From JAFASC01 sp036265935 (GTDB taxonomy: Bacteria; Pseudomonadota; Alphaproteobacteria; Rhizobiales; Beijerinckiaceae): a stretch of 37,231 nucleotides of DNA. How positions within the stretch are numbered: position 1 is the stretch's first letter; each line of letters begins with the position of its first letter. Of this stretch, positions 25,127 to 33,711 are shown one piece after another. The position numbers were made by a program, and so were the translations under genes. A model generated the notes under the pieces. That model was not told the origin of the DNA. It worked only from the letters and a program-made list of their open reading frames with translations, and ran no database searches. The DNA is taken from positions 1-37,231 of the forward strand of contig DATAOB010000106.1 of NCBI GenBank assembly GCA_036265935.1, in the 5' to 3' direction.

Positions 25127-26440
25127 CTACCGTGCCGCCGTGCGTTCGAACTGGCGCAGCATGGCATTGCCGCGCTGCACCGCCGTGTCGAGCGCCGCCT
25201 GCGCGGTCTTTTTGCCGGCGAGCGCCTCCTCGATCTCCTCAGCCCAGACGTCGCGCATCTGCACCATGTTGCCGAGCCGCAATCCGCGCGAATTCTCGGT
25301 CGGCGGCTTGTTGGTCAGTTCCTTCAACGGCACTTCGAGGAGCGGCGTCTTCTGATAGAAGCCTGACGCTTTCGTCTGCTCATAGGCGGCTTTGGTGATT
25401 GGCAGATAGCCGGAGAGCTGGTGCAGCTTCGACTGCCGCTCCGTGTCGGAGAGAAAGGCGAAGAATTTTGCGACGCCCTTATATTCCTCCGGGTTCTTGC
25501 CGCCCATCACCCAAAGCGATGCACCGCCGATAATCGAATTCTGCGGCGCGTCCTTCACGTCGGGATAATAGGGCATCGGCACGGCCGTGTAGTTGAATTT
25601 CGCATTGGACCGGACGTTGCCGTAGAAGGCCGAAGATGTCAGGAACAGCGGGCATTCGCCTGAGGTGAAGCGGCCTTCGCCGGTATTGGTGCGGCCGGAA
25701 TAATCGAAGGTCTTGTCCTTCTGCAGATCGACAAGCGTCTGCAGCAAGCGCACATGCAGCGGCGAATTGAATTTCAGCACGGTGTCGAAACCGTCAAGAC
25801 CGTTGGCTTCGGTCGACAGCGGCACGTTATGCCAGGCTGAAAATTGCTCGAGCGTCGACCAGGTGATCCATGCCGAGGACATGCCGCATGTCGGCGACGT
25901 GGTTGCCCTGAGTTTCTTCGCCGCATCGAAAACTTCCGGCCAGGTCTTGGGCGGGTTTTCCGGATCGAGTCCGGCTTTCGCGAGCGCATCCTTGTTGACC
26001 CACATGACCATGCTGGACGAATTGAACGGGAAGGACAGCATCTCGCCCTTCGACGTCGAGTAGTAACCGGTGATCGCCGGCAGGTAGGCCTGCGGATCGA
26101 ACGGCACCCCGGCGTCTTTCATCAGCTGGTAGACGGGTTTGACGGCGCCCTTCGCCGCCATCATCGTCGCCGTGCCAACCTCGAAGACTTGCAGGATATG
26201 CGGTGCGTTGCCGGCGCGGAATGCCGCGATTCCGGCATTCATCGTGTCGGCATAGCCACCCTTGTAGCTCGGGATGACACGATAGTCCGATTGCGCGGCG
26301 TTGAATTCCTCGGCGAGCTTGACGATCACGTCGTTGTTGGCGCCGGTCATCGCGTGCCACCAGTGGATATCGGTGGCAGCCATGGCCGAACTGGTCGCAA
26401 AGAACGCGGCAATGCCGGCAGCAAAAATCGAACGGCGCAT
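25127..26440 (-). CDS. ugpB: sn-glycerol-3-phosphate-binding protein (UgpB)
   Basis: Periplasmic solute-binding protein of the Ugp importer, 437 residues. A Sec signal peptide (MRRSIFAAGIAAFFATSSAMA) is followed by TDIHWWHAMTGANNDVI and YRVIPSYKGGYADTMNAG. SPTCGMSSAWITWS and GEGRFTSGECPLFLTSS are UgpB-like ligand-region stretches. The ATG at 26440 has GGGAGG 4-5 bp upstream. It opens the order ugpB-A-E-C; no ugpQ phosphodiesterase gene is present. Phosphate or carbon control is common for this operon, but no Pho box was identified. Confidence 0.94.
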   Translation of the reverse strand: MRRSIFAAGIAAFFATSSAMAATDIHWWHAMTGANNDVIVKLAEEFNAAQSDYRVIPSYKGGYADTMNAGIAAFRAGNAPHILQVFEVGTATMMAAKGAVKPVYQLMKDAGVPFDPQAYLPAITGYYSTSKGEMLSFPFNSSSMVMWVNKDALAKAGLDPENPPKTWPEVFDAAKKLRATTSPTCGMSSAWITWSTLEQFSAWHNVPLSTEANGLDGFDTVLKFNSPLHVRLLQTLVDLQKDKTFDYSGRTNTGEGRFTSGECPLFLTSSAFYGNVRSNAKFNYTAVPMPYYPDVKDAPQNSIIGGASLWVMGGKNPEEYKGVAKFFAFLSDTERQSKLHQLSGYLPITKAAYEQTKASGFYQKTPLLEVPLKELTNKPPTENSRGLRLGNMVQMRDVWAEEIEEALAGKKTAQAALDTAVQRGNAMLRQFERTAAR

Positions 26441-26459
26441 AGAACCTCCCGAGTGGCCA

Positions 26460-26529
26460 GGCGCTCTTAATGGCGCTGATCGTCACTTCCGTGACATTGG
26501 CGTGAAATCCACGATGGCGAAAGAGCGCC
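26460..26529. other. Inverted repeat with two inner hairpins between fabI and ugpB
   Basis: GGCGCTCTT (26460-26468) and AAGAGCGCC (26521-26529) are perfect 9 bp inverted repeats. Inside lie two small perfect hairpins, GTCAC-TTCC-GTGAC (26482-26495) and CGTG-AAATC-CACG (26501-26513), which would give a multi-branched fold. It occupies most of the 121 bp gap and probably includes the ugpB upstream region. Confidence 0.45.
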
Positions 26530-26561
26530 GCCCGGGCAAGCCCTATAGGGCCACGAGGTCT

Positions 26562-27395
26562 CTATTGGGCCGCGAGGTCCTGGCCAAAATCGGAGCCTCT
26601 CAGATCCTCCGGCCGCGGCATGGAGATGATGTTATAGCCGGCATCGATATGATGGACCTCGCCGGTCACGCCGGCCGAGAGATCGGAGAGAAAGTAAAGG
26701 GCCGAGCCGCCGATCTGCTCGATCGTCACCGACTGGCGCAGCGGAGAGTGGGCGCGCTGGAAGGAGTACATGGCGCGCGCGTCGGTGATCCCGGCGCCCG
26801 CGAGCGTGCGGACCGGGCCCGGCGACAAGGCGTTGACGCGGATGCCCACCGGCCCGAAATCGGCGGCAAGGTAGCGCACGCTCGCCTCCAATGCCGCCTT
26901 GGCGATCCCCATCACATTGTAATTCGGCATGACCCGGGTGGACCCGCCATAGGTCATGGTCAGCATCGAGCCGCCGGACGGCATCATCGCCGCGGCACGC
27001 TTGGCAGCTTCGGTAAACGAGAAGCACGAGACGATCATCGTGCGCGAGAAATTCTCGCGGGTCGTATCGGCGTAGCGGCCACGCAATTCGGTCTTGTCGG
27101 AGAAGCCGATGGCATGAACGAGGAAGTCGAGCCCGCCCCATTGCTTCTCGATCTCGGCAAACGCCTTGTCGACCGAGGCAAGATCCTCGACATCGCACGG
27201 AAAAACCAGGTCGGAACCGAGCGATTTTGCCAGTGGACCGACGCGCTTGCCGAGCGCCTCGCCTTGATAGGTGAACGCCAGCGCGGCCCCTTGCTGCGCA
27301 ACGGCTTTGGCAATACCCCAGGCAATCGAGTGATTGTTGGCGACCCCCATGATCAAACCACGGCGGCCTTCCATCAGTCTCGACGATTGCTCCAT
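26562..27395 (-). CDS. fabI: Enoyl-[acyl-carrier-protein] reductase (FabI)
   Basis: NADH-dependent reductase finishing each fatty-acid elongation round. It has 277 residues, a short-chain dehydrogenase fold. GVANNHSIAWGIAK binds the nucleotide. HAIGF holds Gly97, matching the triclosan-contact glycine. The catalytic Tyr159 and Lys166 lie in YNVMGIAK. SGGSMLTMTYGG and LAGAGITDARAM are further family marks. The ATG at 27395 lies 10 bp after fabB with a poor ribosome site, so translation may depend on coupling. It ends the fabA-fabB-fabI operon. Confidence 0.96.
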   Translation of the reverse strand: MEQSSRLMEGRRGLIMGVANNHSIAWGIAKAVAQQGAALAFTYQGEALGKRVGPLAKSLGSDLVFPCDVEDLASVDKAFAEIEKQWGGLDFLVHAIGFSDKTELRGRYADTTRENFSRTMIVSCFSFTEAAKRAAAMMPSGGSMLTMTYGGSTRVMPNYNVMGIAKAALEASVRYLAADFGPVGIRVNALSPGPVRTLAGAGITDARAMYSFQRAHSPLRQSVTIEQIGGSALYFLSDLSAGVTGEVHHIDAGYNIISMPRPEDLRGSDFGQDLAAQ

Positions 27396-27405
27396 CCGCT
27401 ATTGC

Positions 27406-28629
27406 CTATGCATCGACATGTTTCAGGACGATCGACGCATTGGTGCCGCCGAAACCGAACGAATTGGACAGAACGGCGCCGAGCTTCACATTGTCAATGC
27501 GCTCGCGGACGATGTTCACGTCCGCGAAAGCCGGATCGAGCTCCTCGATATTGGCGCTCTCGCAGATGAAACCGTTCTGCATCATGAGTAGCGAGTAGAT
27601 CGCCTCCTGCACGCCGGCGGCGCCGAGGGAATGGCCGCTCAACGATTTGGTCGCGGCGATCGGCGGGCATTTGCCGTCGGCGCCAAAGACGGCGCGAATC
27701 GCCTCGATTTCCTTGAGGTCGCCGATCCCCGTCGAGGTCGCGTGCGGGTTGATATAGTCGATCGGCGCCTTCACGCTCGCCAACGCCATGCGCATGCAGC
27801 GTTCGGCGCCCTCGCCCGAAGGCGCCACCATGTCGTGGCCGTCCGAGGTTGCGCCGTAGCCGGCAATCTCCGCGTAAATCTTGGCGGCGCGGGCACGGGC
27901 ATGCTCGAGCTCCTCGAGCACGACGACGCCGGCGCCGCCGGCGATGACGAAACCATCGCGGTTCTTGTCGTAAGCGCGCGAGGCTTTCTCCGGCGTATCA
28001 TTGAAGTTCGACGACATCGCCCCCATCGCGTCGAACAGCACGGACAGCGTCCAATCCAGTTCCTCGCAGCCGCCGGCGAAAATCATGTCCTGCTTGCCGA
28101 GCTGGATCGTCTCGTAGGCATTGCCGATGCAATGGTTCGACGTCGCACAGGCCGACGAGATCGAATAATTCACACCCTTGATCTTGAACCAGGTGGCAAG
28201 CGTCGCTGAGGCTGTCGAGCACATCGCTTTTGGAACGGCAAACGGCCCGACCTTTTTCGGCCCCTTGCTGCGAGTTGTATCGGCAGCTTCTACGATGGCG
28301 CGGGTCGAGGGCCCGCCCGAGCCCATGATGATGCCGGTGCGCTCGTTCGAGACTTCCTCCGGCTCGAGGCCGGCGTCGCGGATCGCCTGGTCCATTGCGA
28401 CATGGTTCCAGGCCGTGCCGGCGCCATGAAAGCGCATGGCGCGCCGGTCGAGAGCGTCGCCCGGATCGAGCGTCGGGGCGCCGTGCACCTGGCATTTGAA
28501 GCCGAGCTCGGCATAGGTGTCGGCCCGCACAATGCCCGACTTTGCCTCGCGCAAGGACGCGAGAACCTCCTGAGAATTGTTGCCGAGCGACGACACAATC
28601 CCAATGCCCGTGACGACGACGCGCCTCAT
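27406..28629 (-). CDS. fabB: 3-oxoacyl-[acyl-carrier-protein] synthase I (FabB)
   Basis: Condensing enzyme that elongates the cis-unsaturated intermediate made by FabA. It has 407 residues. The catalytic set is Cys161 in SISSACATSNHC, His296 in NPHATSTG, Lys328 and His333 in KSLSGHSLGAAG, with spacing nearly identical to E. coli FabB. The ATG at 28629 has GAGAGGAA directly upstream. The gap to fabA is 70 bp. It is adjacent to fabA as in the classical anaerobic unsaturated fatty acid pathway. Confidence 0.97.
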   Translation of the reverse strand: MRRVVVTGIGIVSSLGNNSQEVLASLREAKSGIVRADTYAELGFKCQVHGAPTLDPGDALDRRAMRFHGAGTAWNHVAMDQAIRDAGLEPEEVSNERTGIIMGSGGPSTRAIVEAADTTRSKGPKKVGPFAVPKAMCSTASATLATWFKIKGVNYSISSACATSNHCIGNAYETIQLGKQDMIFAGGCEELDWTLSVLFDAMGAMSSNFNDTPEKASRAYDKNRDGFVIAGGAGVVVLEELEHARARAAKIYAEIAGYGATSDGHDMVAPSGEGAERCMRMALASVKAPIDYINPHATSTGIGDLKEIEAIRAVFGADGKCPPIAATKSLSGHSLGAAGVQEAIYSLLMMQNGFICESANIEELDPAFADVNIVRERIDNVKLGAVLSNSFGFGGTNASIVLKHVDA

Positions 28630-28699
28630 TTCCTCTCTCCAGCAAGCTCCCTAGGCCGCCGTTTTAGGCGACCGCCTGCGGTGACCGGTCCGGCGCGCC

Positions 28700-29227
28700 T
28701 TAAGCTGCCGCCGGCGTAGTCGTCGGTTGGAACAGGCCGACGCGAAGCTCCCGCGCCTCATATATGCGCTGGCCATCGGCTTCTAACCACCCGTCGGCAA
28801 TTCCCAAAATCAACTTGGTTTTGAAAACACGGCGGAAATCGACCCCATACACGACCCGTTTCACCGTCGGCATGACTTGGCCGGCAAGCTTGACCTCGCC
28901 GACGCCGAGCGCGCGTCCGCGGCCCGGCAGACCCAGCCAGCCAAGGAAGAAGCCACATAGCTGCCATAGACCATCAAGGCCAAGACACCCGGGCATTACG
29001 GGGTCGCCTTTAAAATGGCAGCCGAAGAACCAGAGGTCCGATTTGACTGCCAGTTCGGCCCGTAAATATCCCTTGCCGTTAGCACCGCCCTGCTCGGCAA
29101 TCTCGCCGATGCGATCGAACATCAGCATTGGCGGCAGCGGCAGCTGGGCGTTGCCCGGTCCGAACAGCTCGCCGCGACCGCAGGCGAGCAAATCTTCGAA
29201 TTCAAAAGTCGAGCGCCGTTCGCTCAT
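28700..29227 (-). CDS. fabA: 3-hydroxydecanoyl-[acyl-carrier-protein] dehydratase/isomerase (FabA)
   Basis: Dehydratase and trans-2/cis-3 isomerase at the branch to unsaturated fatty acids. It has 175 residues, a single hotdog domain. His71 in GCHFKGDPVMPG and Asp85 in LGLDGLWQL correspond to the E. coli catalytic His70 and Asp84. The ATG at 29227 has a loose GAAGAG about 9 bp upstream. It heads fabA-fabB-fabI and is divergent from irr across 206 bp. Confidence 0.97.
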   Translation of the reverse strand: MSERRSTFEFEDLLACGRGELFGPGNAQLPLPPMLMFDRIGEIAEQGGANGKGYLRAELAVKSDLWFFGCHFKGDPVMPGCLGLDGLWQLCGFFLGWLGLPGRGRALGVGEVKLAGQVMPTVKRVVYGVDFRRVFKTKLILGIADGWLEADGQRIYEARELRVGLFQPTTTPAAA

Positions 29228-29433
29228 CGTCCATTCTCTTCCGCTCGGCGTCAGGGCGGCGTGATAGGCGGCCTTCTAACATAGGGTCCTGTCCGCCGAA
29301 AGCCGCGTTACCGTGGCAGCGGGGGCTCCTCCGCACTACATATCGGAAGCGAAGGTTGCGGTGTGGCGCTCCCCTTCGTATGATGGCGGAACGATTGGCA
29401 AGGCCGTCCAACGCGATTTCCAGGGACGGCAAA

Positions 29434-29952
29434 ATGGCAGGTGAAGTTTTGTCGCAGGTAAGCCGCCCCGCTGCGGGCCTTCCGGAAGGTCACGCCGACC
29501 ACATGGCGGCTTGCCCGGTCCATGCGCTCCGTGGCCGGCTGCGCCGCGTCGGGCTGCGTCCGACGCGGCAGCGAGTGGCGCTCGGCTGGCTGTTATTCGG
29601 CAAGGGCGACCGGCACATCACCGCCGAAAAGCTCTACGAAGAGGCGACCAGCGCACGCGTCGCGATCTCGCTCGCAACCGTCTACAACACTCTGCATCAG
29701 TTCACCGAAGCGGGTCTGTTGCGCGAGATCGCGGTCGATGGCTCGAAGACCTATTTTGACACCAACACGACCCACCACCATCACTTCCTGATTGGCGAGA
29801 CCAATACGGTTCTCGACATTCCCGGCCCGCAGGTCTCGATCAGCGATTTGCCGGAGCCGCCGGAAGGGATGGAGATCGAGCGGGTCGAGGTTGTCGTGCG
29901 GCTGCGCAAGAAGACGCCCGCAAGACGTGCCGCACCGACTACCGCCAGCTGA
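29434..29952 (+). CDS. irr: Iron response regulator Irr (Fur family)
   Basis: Fur-family transcription regulator that, in Hyphomicrobiales, senses heme status and controls iron and heme genes. It has 172 residues. The DNA-binding part LRPTRQRVALGWLLFGKG is diagnostic for Irr, followed by RHITAEKLYEEAT and SLATVYNTLHQF. The heme-linked His cluster is HHHH at 114-117. Near the N-terminus ACPVH carries a Cys27-Pro28 pair in the place of the heme regulatory motif (GCPWH) of Bradyrhizobium Irr. The ATG at 29434 has GGGA 7 bp upstream; another ATG lies about 54 bp upstream in frame. It is divergent from fabA. Confidence 0.94.
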   Translation: MAGEVLSQVSRPAAGLPEGHADHMAACPVHALRGRLRRVGLRPTRQRVALGWLLFGKGDRHITAEKLYEEATSARVAISLATVYNTLHQFTEAGLLREIAVDGSKTYFDTNTTHHHHFLIGETNTVLDIPGPQVSISDLPEPPEGMEIERVEVVVRLRKKTPARRAAPTTAS

Positions 29953-29953
29953 T

Positions 29954-30574
29954 CTAATCGAGCTTCTCGCCGGGATACACGCCCCAGAGATTCTGCTGCT
30001 CGACATAGCCGTCGAAGCCTTCGCCGGAAAGCCGGCACCACGTCCCATCACACGCGCGTACCGAGCCGACCACACCGGCCTGCAGCCGCGCGACCGCGTC
30101 GGCACGATTGCCGGGCTTGGCAAAAAGCTCAACCGAATCGGCCTTGCGCGAGGGGAAGATCAGCCCCGTCCGTCGTCCCGAAAGCAGGGAATGCAAGACC
30201 CAGCCCTCGGATCCTTCCGAATCGCGGATTTTGCGCCACGTCTCGAACTCTGCGGTGATTTCGACGGGCAGGCCGGCGCGCTGAAACACCCAGCTCGTGC
30301 GATAATCCTTTGAGGGGCCTTCGCGCAGGTTGACCCGATCGGACTTCAGGCTGACGTAACGGGGCACGGGCAGCCCGGTCGCGGTGCCGAGCGGCCCCGT
30401 TGGCGGCGGGACGGCGGCAACGTTTTGCGCCGCCGATGGATGTGAGATCGCCAGCGTGTGGACGGCCGTCCAGAAGACGCCGACGGCAAATGCGAGACCG
30501 CACAATCCGATGACGGTAGCGAAGCGCCGTCGAGCTTTCGCGCGTATTGGCGCTATCCAGTCGCGTCCTTGCAC
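29954..30574 (-). CDS. Exported or membrane-anchored SH3-domain protein
   Basis: A 206-residue protein with one N-terminal hydrophobic helix (FATVIGLCGLAFAVGVFWTAV), so anchored or exported to the periplasm. A Pro/Ala linker and two bacterial SH3-like units follow: VSLKSDRVNLREGPSKDYR with WVLHSLLSGRR, then VARLQAGVVGSVRACDGTW with GFDGYVEQQNLWGVYPGE. Such proteins often bind cell-wall material; no enzyme domain is seen. The start is uncertain: GTG at 30574 has AGGA about 10 bp upstream. It converges on irr, with stops one base apart. A similar gene beside a 2-hydroxyacid dehydrogenase is, from memory, frequent in this order. Confidence 0.85.
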   Translation of the reverse strand: MQGRDWIAPIRAKARRRFATVIGLCGLAFAVGVFWTAVHTLAISHPSAAQNVAAVPPPTGPLGTATGLPVPRYVSLKSDRVNLREGPSKDYRTSWVFQRAGLPVEITAEFETWRKIRDSEGSEGWVLHSLLSGRRTGLIFPSRKADSVELFAKPGNRADAVARLQAGVVGSVRACDGTWCRLSGEGFDGYVEQQNLWGVYPGEKLD

Positions 30575-30749
30575 CTGCGCCGCTATCCTTGTCTTTGCCG
30601 TGTCTTCTGGTAGGAGATTTCTGCGGAGGAAGTTGGGCTAAGCGATCTCGCCCCAAGGCCCTTAATACCCGATGAAAGCGGGCTCGGCGCACAACGAATC
30701 GAGCTGCTCGGTTGCGGCCGATGAGCAATAGACGAGGGACGCCGGGAAG

Positions 30750-31745
30750 ATGGGCATAAAGAAGCCGCTCGTTGTCGTGACGCGCAAGCTGCCCGACGTC
30801 GTCGAGACGCGGATGTGCGAGCTCTTCGACACCCGGCTCAACGTCAGCGATACCGCAATGGCTCAGAGCGAGCTTGCCGAGGCGATGCGCACGGCCGACG
30901 TGCTCGTGCCCACAGTTACCGATCGCATCGACGCCGGCCTGATCGGCCAGGCCGGCGAGCAGATGAAACTCATCGCCAATTTCGGCAACGGCGTCGATAA
31001 TATCGATGTGACGTCGGCCCTGCGGCGCGGCATCACTGTCACCAACACACCCGGCGTGCTGACCGAAGACACGGCCGATATGACGATGGCGCTGATTCTC
31101 GCCGTCGCACGCCGCATCGCGGAAGGGGCGAAGGTGATTCCCTCGGACGAATGGGCGGGCTGGTCGCCGACCTGGATGCTCGGCCACCGCATCACCGGCA
31201 AACGGCTCGGCATTGTCGGGATGGGGCGGATCGGCCAGGCGCTGGCACGCCGCGCCAAAGCCTTTGGCCTGTCGATCCACTATCACAACCGGCGGCGCGT
31301 GGCGCTCGCGATCGAAGAGCAGCTCGAAGCGACCTATTGGGAATCGCTCGACCAGATGTTGGCGCGCATGGACATCGTCTCCGTGAATTGTCCGCACACG
31401 CCGGCGACGTATCACCTATTATCGGCCCGCCGCCTCAAATATTTGCGGCCGACCGCGATTGTCGTGAACACGGCGCGCGGTGAAATCATCGACGAGAATG
31501 CGCTCGCCCGAATGCTCGACGCGAACGAGATCGCCGGCGCCGGGCTCGACGTGTTCGAGCACGAGCCTGCCGTATCGCCGAAGCTCGTGAAACTTGCCAA
31601 AGCCGGCAAGGTCACGCTCCTCCCGCATATGGGATCGGCGACGCTCGAAGGCCGTATCGATATGGGCGAGAAGGTCATCATCAACGTGAAGACGTTCATG
31701 GACGGTCACCGCCCGCCCGACCGAGTCCTGCCGAGCATGCTCTGA
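30750..31745 (+). CDS. D-2-hydroxyacid dehydrogenase (glyoxylate/hydroxypyruvate reductase or D-glycerate dehydrogenase type)
   Basis: Cytoplasmic NAD(P)-dependent dehydrogenase of the D-isomer family, 331 residues. The Rossmann loop is GIVGMGRIGQALARRA (154-169). The catalytic residues are Arg243 in NTARGEIIDE, Glu272 in DVFEHEP and His293 in LLPHMGSAT. NRRR at 180-183, at the end of the second beta strand, suggests NADPH preference. Glyoxylate, hydroxypyruvate or D-glycerate are likely substrates; sequence alone does not decide. The ATG at 30750 has GGGAAG just upstream, closer than usual. It is divergent from the SH3 gene and convergent with the esterase gene. Confidence 0.9.
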   Translation: MGIKKPLVVVTRKLPDVVETRMCELFDTRLNVSDTAMAQSELAEAMRTADVLVPTVTDRIDAGLIGQAGEQMKLIANFGNGVDNIDVTSALRRGITVTNTPGVLTEDTADMTMALILAVARRIAEGAKVIPSDEWAGWSPTWMLGHRITGKRLGIVGMGRIGQALARRAKAFGLSIHYHNRRRVALAIEEQLEATYWESLDQMLARMDIVSVNCPHTPATYHLLSARRLKYLRPTAIVVNTARGEIIDENALARMLDANEIAGAGLDVFEHEPAVSPKLVKLAKAGKVTLLPHMGSATLEGRIDMGEKVIINVKTFMDGHRPPDRVLPSML

Positions 31746-31765
31746 ACAGGCCAAGATCGGGAAAA

Positions 31766-32701
31766 CTAAACTCCGAGTCTGCGGAAAAAATCCCAGATCA
31801 TGTGCGCCGCATCGAAATCCTTCGTATGCGCGCCAACCGGCTGACCGCGCGTCGTGCCGGCCGTGAAGCGGCCGGGGATTGTGTGCCCTCCCCCCTCGAT
31901 ACGGATCAGTTCGACCGGCGCCTTGCAGCCGTTGAGCCGGTCGATGTAGCTGCGGGTTCCGTCAGTCGGATCCTTATCCGGTAGCGCGATCGTGGTACGG
32001 CCGTCGCCACACCCGTCGGCTTTCGCAAACGGCGCCAAGGTCGCGTCGGTCGAGACTACGTCGGTTTTGCTGTCCGAAAACGCCGTCTTGCCGCCCGCAT
32101 AAGGCATGATCGGGTTGGCGGTTCCGTTGATGACCATCAGCGGAATGGGTTTCGGCGGTTGGCAGCTCTCCGCGATGTCGGCGGGCAAATTGGCGATGAT
32201 CGTCGCGATCCCGGCGTAGATCTCGCCGGAGCGCTCGCAGGCGATGCGCAGCGCCAGCATTCCGCCGGTCGAGGAGCCGACCAGGAAAATCTTGCGCCGG
32301 TCGGCTGTGCGGTTGGCAATCAGCTGATCGATGAGGGTGCGTAGAAAATCGATATCCCGCTGTGCGGTCTCTTTCGTTTCTCCCCAATGGCCGTGGATGG
32401 CGTCGGGGTAGACTAAGATGACATTGCGAGAGCGGATCGCCTCTTCAAGCCCAAGGCTGCGCCGCACCCGCGCGCCTGAGCCGCTGCCGCCGTGCAGAAC
32501 GACGATCAGCGGCCGGCGCCCCAGCTTCAGCCGCTCGCGTTCGACGAGAACTGCCGTCCTGCGAACGCCCCCGGACTCGATCGCGATATGCCCGGCGGCC
32601 GCGACGGCTGGATTGCTGAACGCAACTGCCTCGACGCCAAACCAGCAGAGACCAACCAGAGCGAAAGCATTTAGAATGCGCTGCCGCGGCGCAACGGGCA
32701 T
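31766..32701 (-). CDS. PHB depolymerase/LpqC-family esterase, exported
   Basis: Predicted secreted alpha/beta hydrolase of the poly(3-hydroxybutyrate)-depolymerase-like esterase group, 311 residues. The N-terminus has a hydrophobic export segment (LNAFALVGLCWFGVEAVAF...AVAAA). The oxyanion region is VVLHGGSGSG, the nucleophile Ser144 in VGSSTGG, and the probable catalytic His273 in EGGGHTIPG. At the place where relatives usually have GTADP, with Asp as the acid, this protein reads NGTANPIMPY (Asn196). Activity and substrate are therefore uncertain. The ATG at 32701 is preferred to a TTG 33 bp upstream because GGAG lies 8 bp before it. Confidence 0.82.
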   Translation of the reverse strand: MPVAPRQRILNAFALVGLCWFGVEAVAFSNPAVAAAGHIAIESGGVRRTAVLVERERLKLGRRPLIVVLHGGSGSGARVRRSLGLEEAIRSRNVILVYPDAIHGHWGETKETAQRDIDFLRTLIDQLIANRTADRRKIFLVGSSTGGMLALRIACERSGEIYAGIATIIANLPADIAESCQPPKPIPLMVINGTANPIMPYAGGKTAFSDSKTDVVSTDATLAPFAKADGCGDGRTTIALPDKDPTDGTRSYIDRLNGCKAPVELIRIEGGGHTIPGRFTAGTTRGQPVGAHTKDFDAAHMIWDFFRRLGV

Positions 32702-32804
32702 CTCATCGTCTCCAGACTGGGCCGCATTGTCCAAGCTTTTCGCGTCCGCAGCAACCGACTGACGATGGGCCCGGCCTTTGCTCCCTGCGAGGACACGGCT
32801 CGCG

Positions 32805-32833
32805 TTGCACTGCGCAATCGATTGAGCTACTGA
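32805..32833 (+). promoter_or_regulatory. Weak candidate promoter for sdhCDA
   Basis: TTGCAC at 32805-32810 and TACTGA at 32828-32833, 17 bp apart, are the best match in the 170 bp before sdhC. The -10 match is modest. Confidence 0.3.
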
Positions 32834-32871
32834 TTTCCCGGTCTTTTCCCGCCGCTCGAAAGGCTTTTGGC

Positions 32872-33264
32872 ATGTCCGAAGTCGAGCAGCGACGTCCTCT
32901 ATCGCCGCATCTCCAGGTCTACCGGCCGATGCTGACGATGATGATGTCGATCATGCATCGGATCACGGGCGCAGCCCTCTACGCCGGGACGCTGCTCCTT
33001 GTCTATTATCTTGTTGCAGCTGCGAACGGGCCGGCCTCATTCGCCACGGCATCCTGGCTGTTCGGCTCCATCATCGGGCAGATCGTGCTCTTCGGCTTCA
33101 CCTGGGCGCTGTTCAATCACCTTCTCGGCGGTATCCGGCACGCGATCTGGGATACAGGTTACGCAATGGATCACCCAGCCCGCGAATATCTGGTTCAGGC
33201 AACCGCGATCGGCGGCATCGCGCTCGCCGTAATCGTCTGGGCGTTCGCCTATATGATGCGCTGA
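32872..33264 (+). CDS. sdhC: Succinate dehydrogenase cytochrome b556 subunit (SdhC)
   Basis: Membrane anchor of complex II, 130 residues, three helices, helping to bind heme b and ubiquinone. RPLSPHLQVYRP and SIMHRITGAALY are the SdhC signature. HLLGGIRHAIWDTGYAMD carries the conserved His residues near the heme. The ATG at 32872 follows a region with only a weak ribosome site. It leads sdhC-sdhD-sdhA, with sdhD 14 bp downstream. Confidence 0.97.
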   Translation: MSEVEQRRPLSPHLQVYRPMLTMMMSIMHRITGAALYAGTLLLVYYLVAAANGPASFATASWLFGSIIGQIVLFGFTWALFNHLLGGIRHAIWDTGYAMDHPAREYLVQATAIGGIALAVIVWAFAYMMR

Positions 33265-33278
33265 GAAAAGAGCACGAC

Positions 33279-33674
33279 ATGGCCAACGATCCACGCTCCC
33301 TGCGCACGGCGCTCGCCCGCATCCGATTTCTTGGCTCGGCGAAATCCGGAACGCATCATTCCTGGCACATGCGGGTGACGTCGGTCGCTCTCATGCCGTT
33401 GTCCATCCTATTCGTGTGGATTCTCGTGTCGCTTGCCGGCAAGAACTACAACGCCGTGCACGCGATGTTCGCCGATCGCTTCCTGCCGGCAACCGTCATA
33501 ATCCTGTTCATCCTGACGAGCGCCTACCATATGCGCCTCGGCATGCAGACGATCATCGAAGACTACGTCCACGACGAGCCGATCAAGACGTGGTCAATCA
33601 TGGCCAACCTCTTATTTTCCGTTCTGGTCGGATTTGCCGGCCTGTTTGCAGTGTTGAAACTCAGCCTGACCTGA
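33279..33674 (+). CDS. sdhD: Succinate dehydrogenase membrane anchor subunit (SdhD)
   Basis: Second membrane anchor of complex II, 131 residues with three hydrophobic helices. GSAKSGTHHSWHMRVTSVAL opens the protein and AYHMRLGMQTIIEDYVHDE holds the likely heme-axial His. The ATG at 33279 lies 14 bp after sdhC and the stop is 37 bp before sdhA, consistent with one transcript. Confidence 0.95.
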   Translation: MANDPRSLRTALARIRFLGSAKSGTHHSWHMRVTSVALMPLSILFVWILVSLAGKNYNAVHAMFADRFLPATVIILFILTSAYHMRLGMQTIIEDYVHDEPIKTWSIMANLLFSVLVGFAGLFAVLKLSLT

Positions 33675-33711
33675 GGCGCGTCCCGCGCGCGGGTCCGGTT
33701 CGACGGAGCAG

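Noticed and set aside
26301..27569. A 422-codon plus-strand frame across ugpB and fabI
   Set aside because: It crosses two well-defined opposite-strand genes and their gap, with no domain match seen.
29274..29279. TTCTAA in the irr-fabA gap as an Irr iron control element
   Set aside because: Only half of the palindromic element is present; the matching left half is absent, and six bases are expected by chance.
30129..31415. A 428-codon minus-strand frame across the dehydrogenase and SH3 genes
   Set aside because: It overlaps two better supported genes and its protein is low-complexity Arg/His-rich, typical of a wrong frame.
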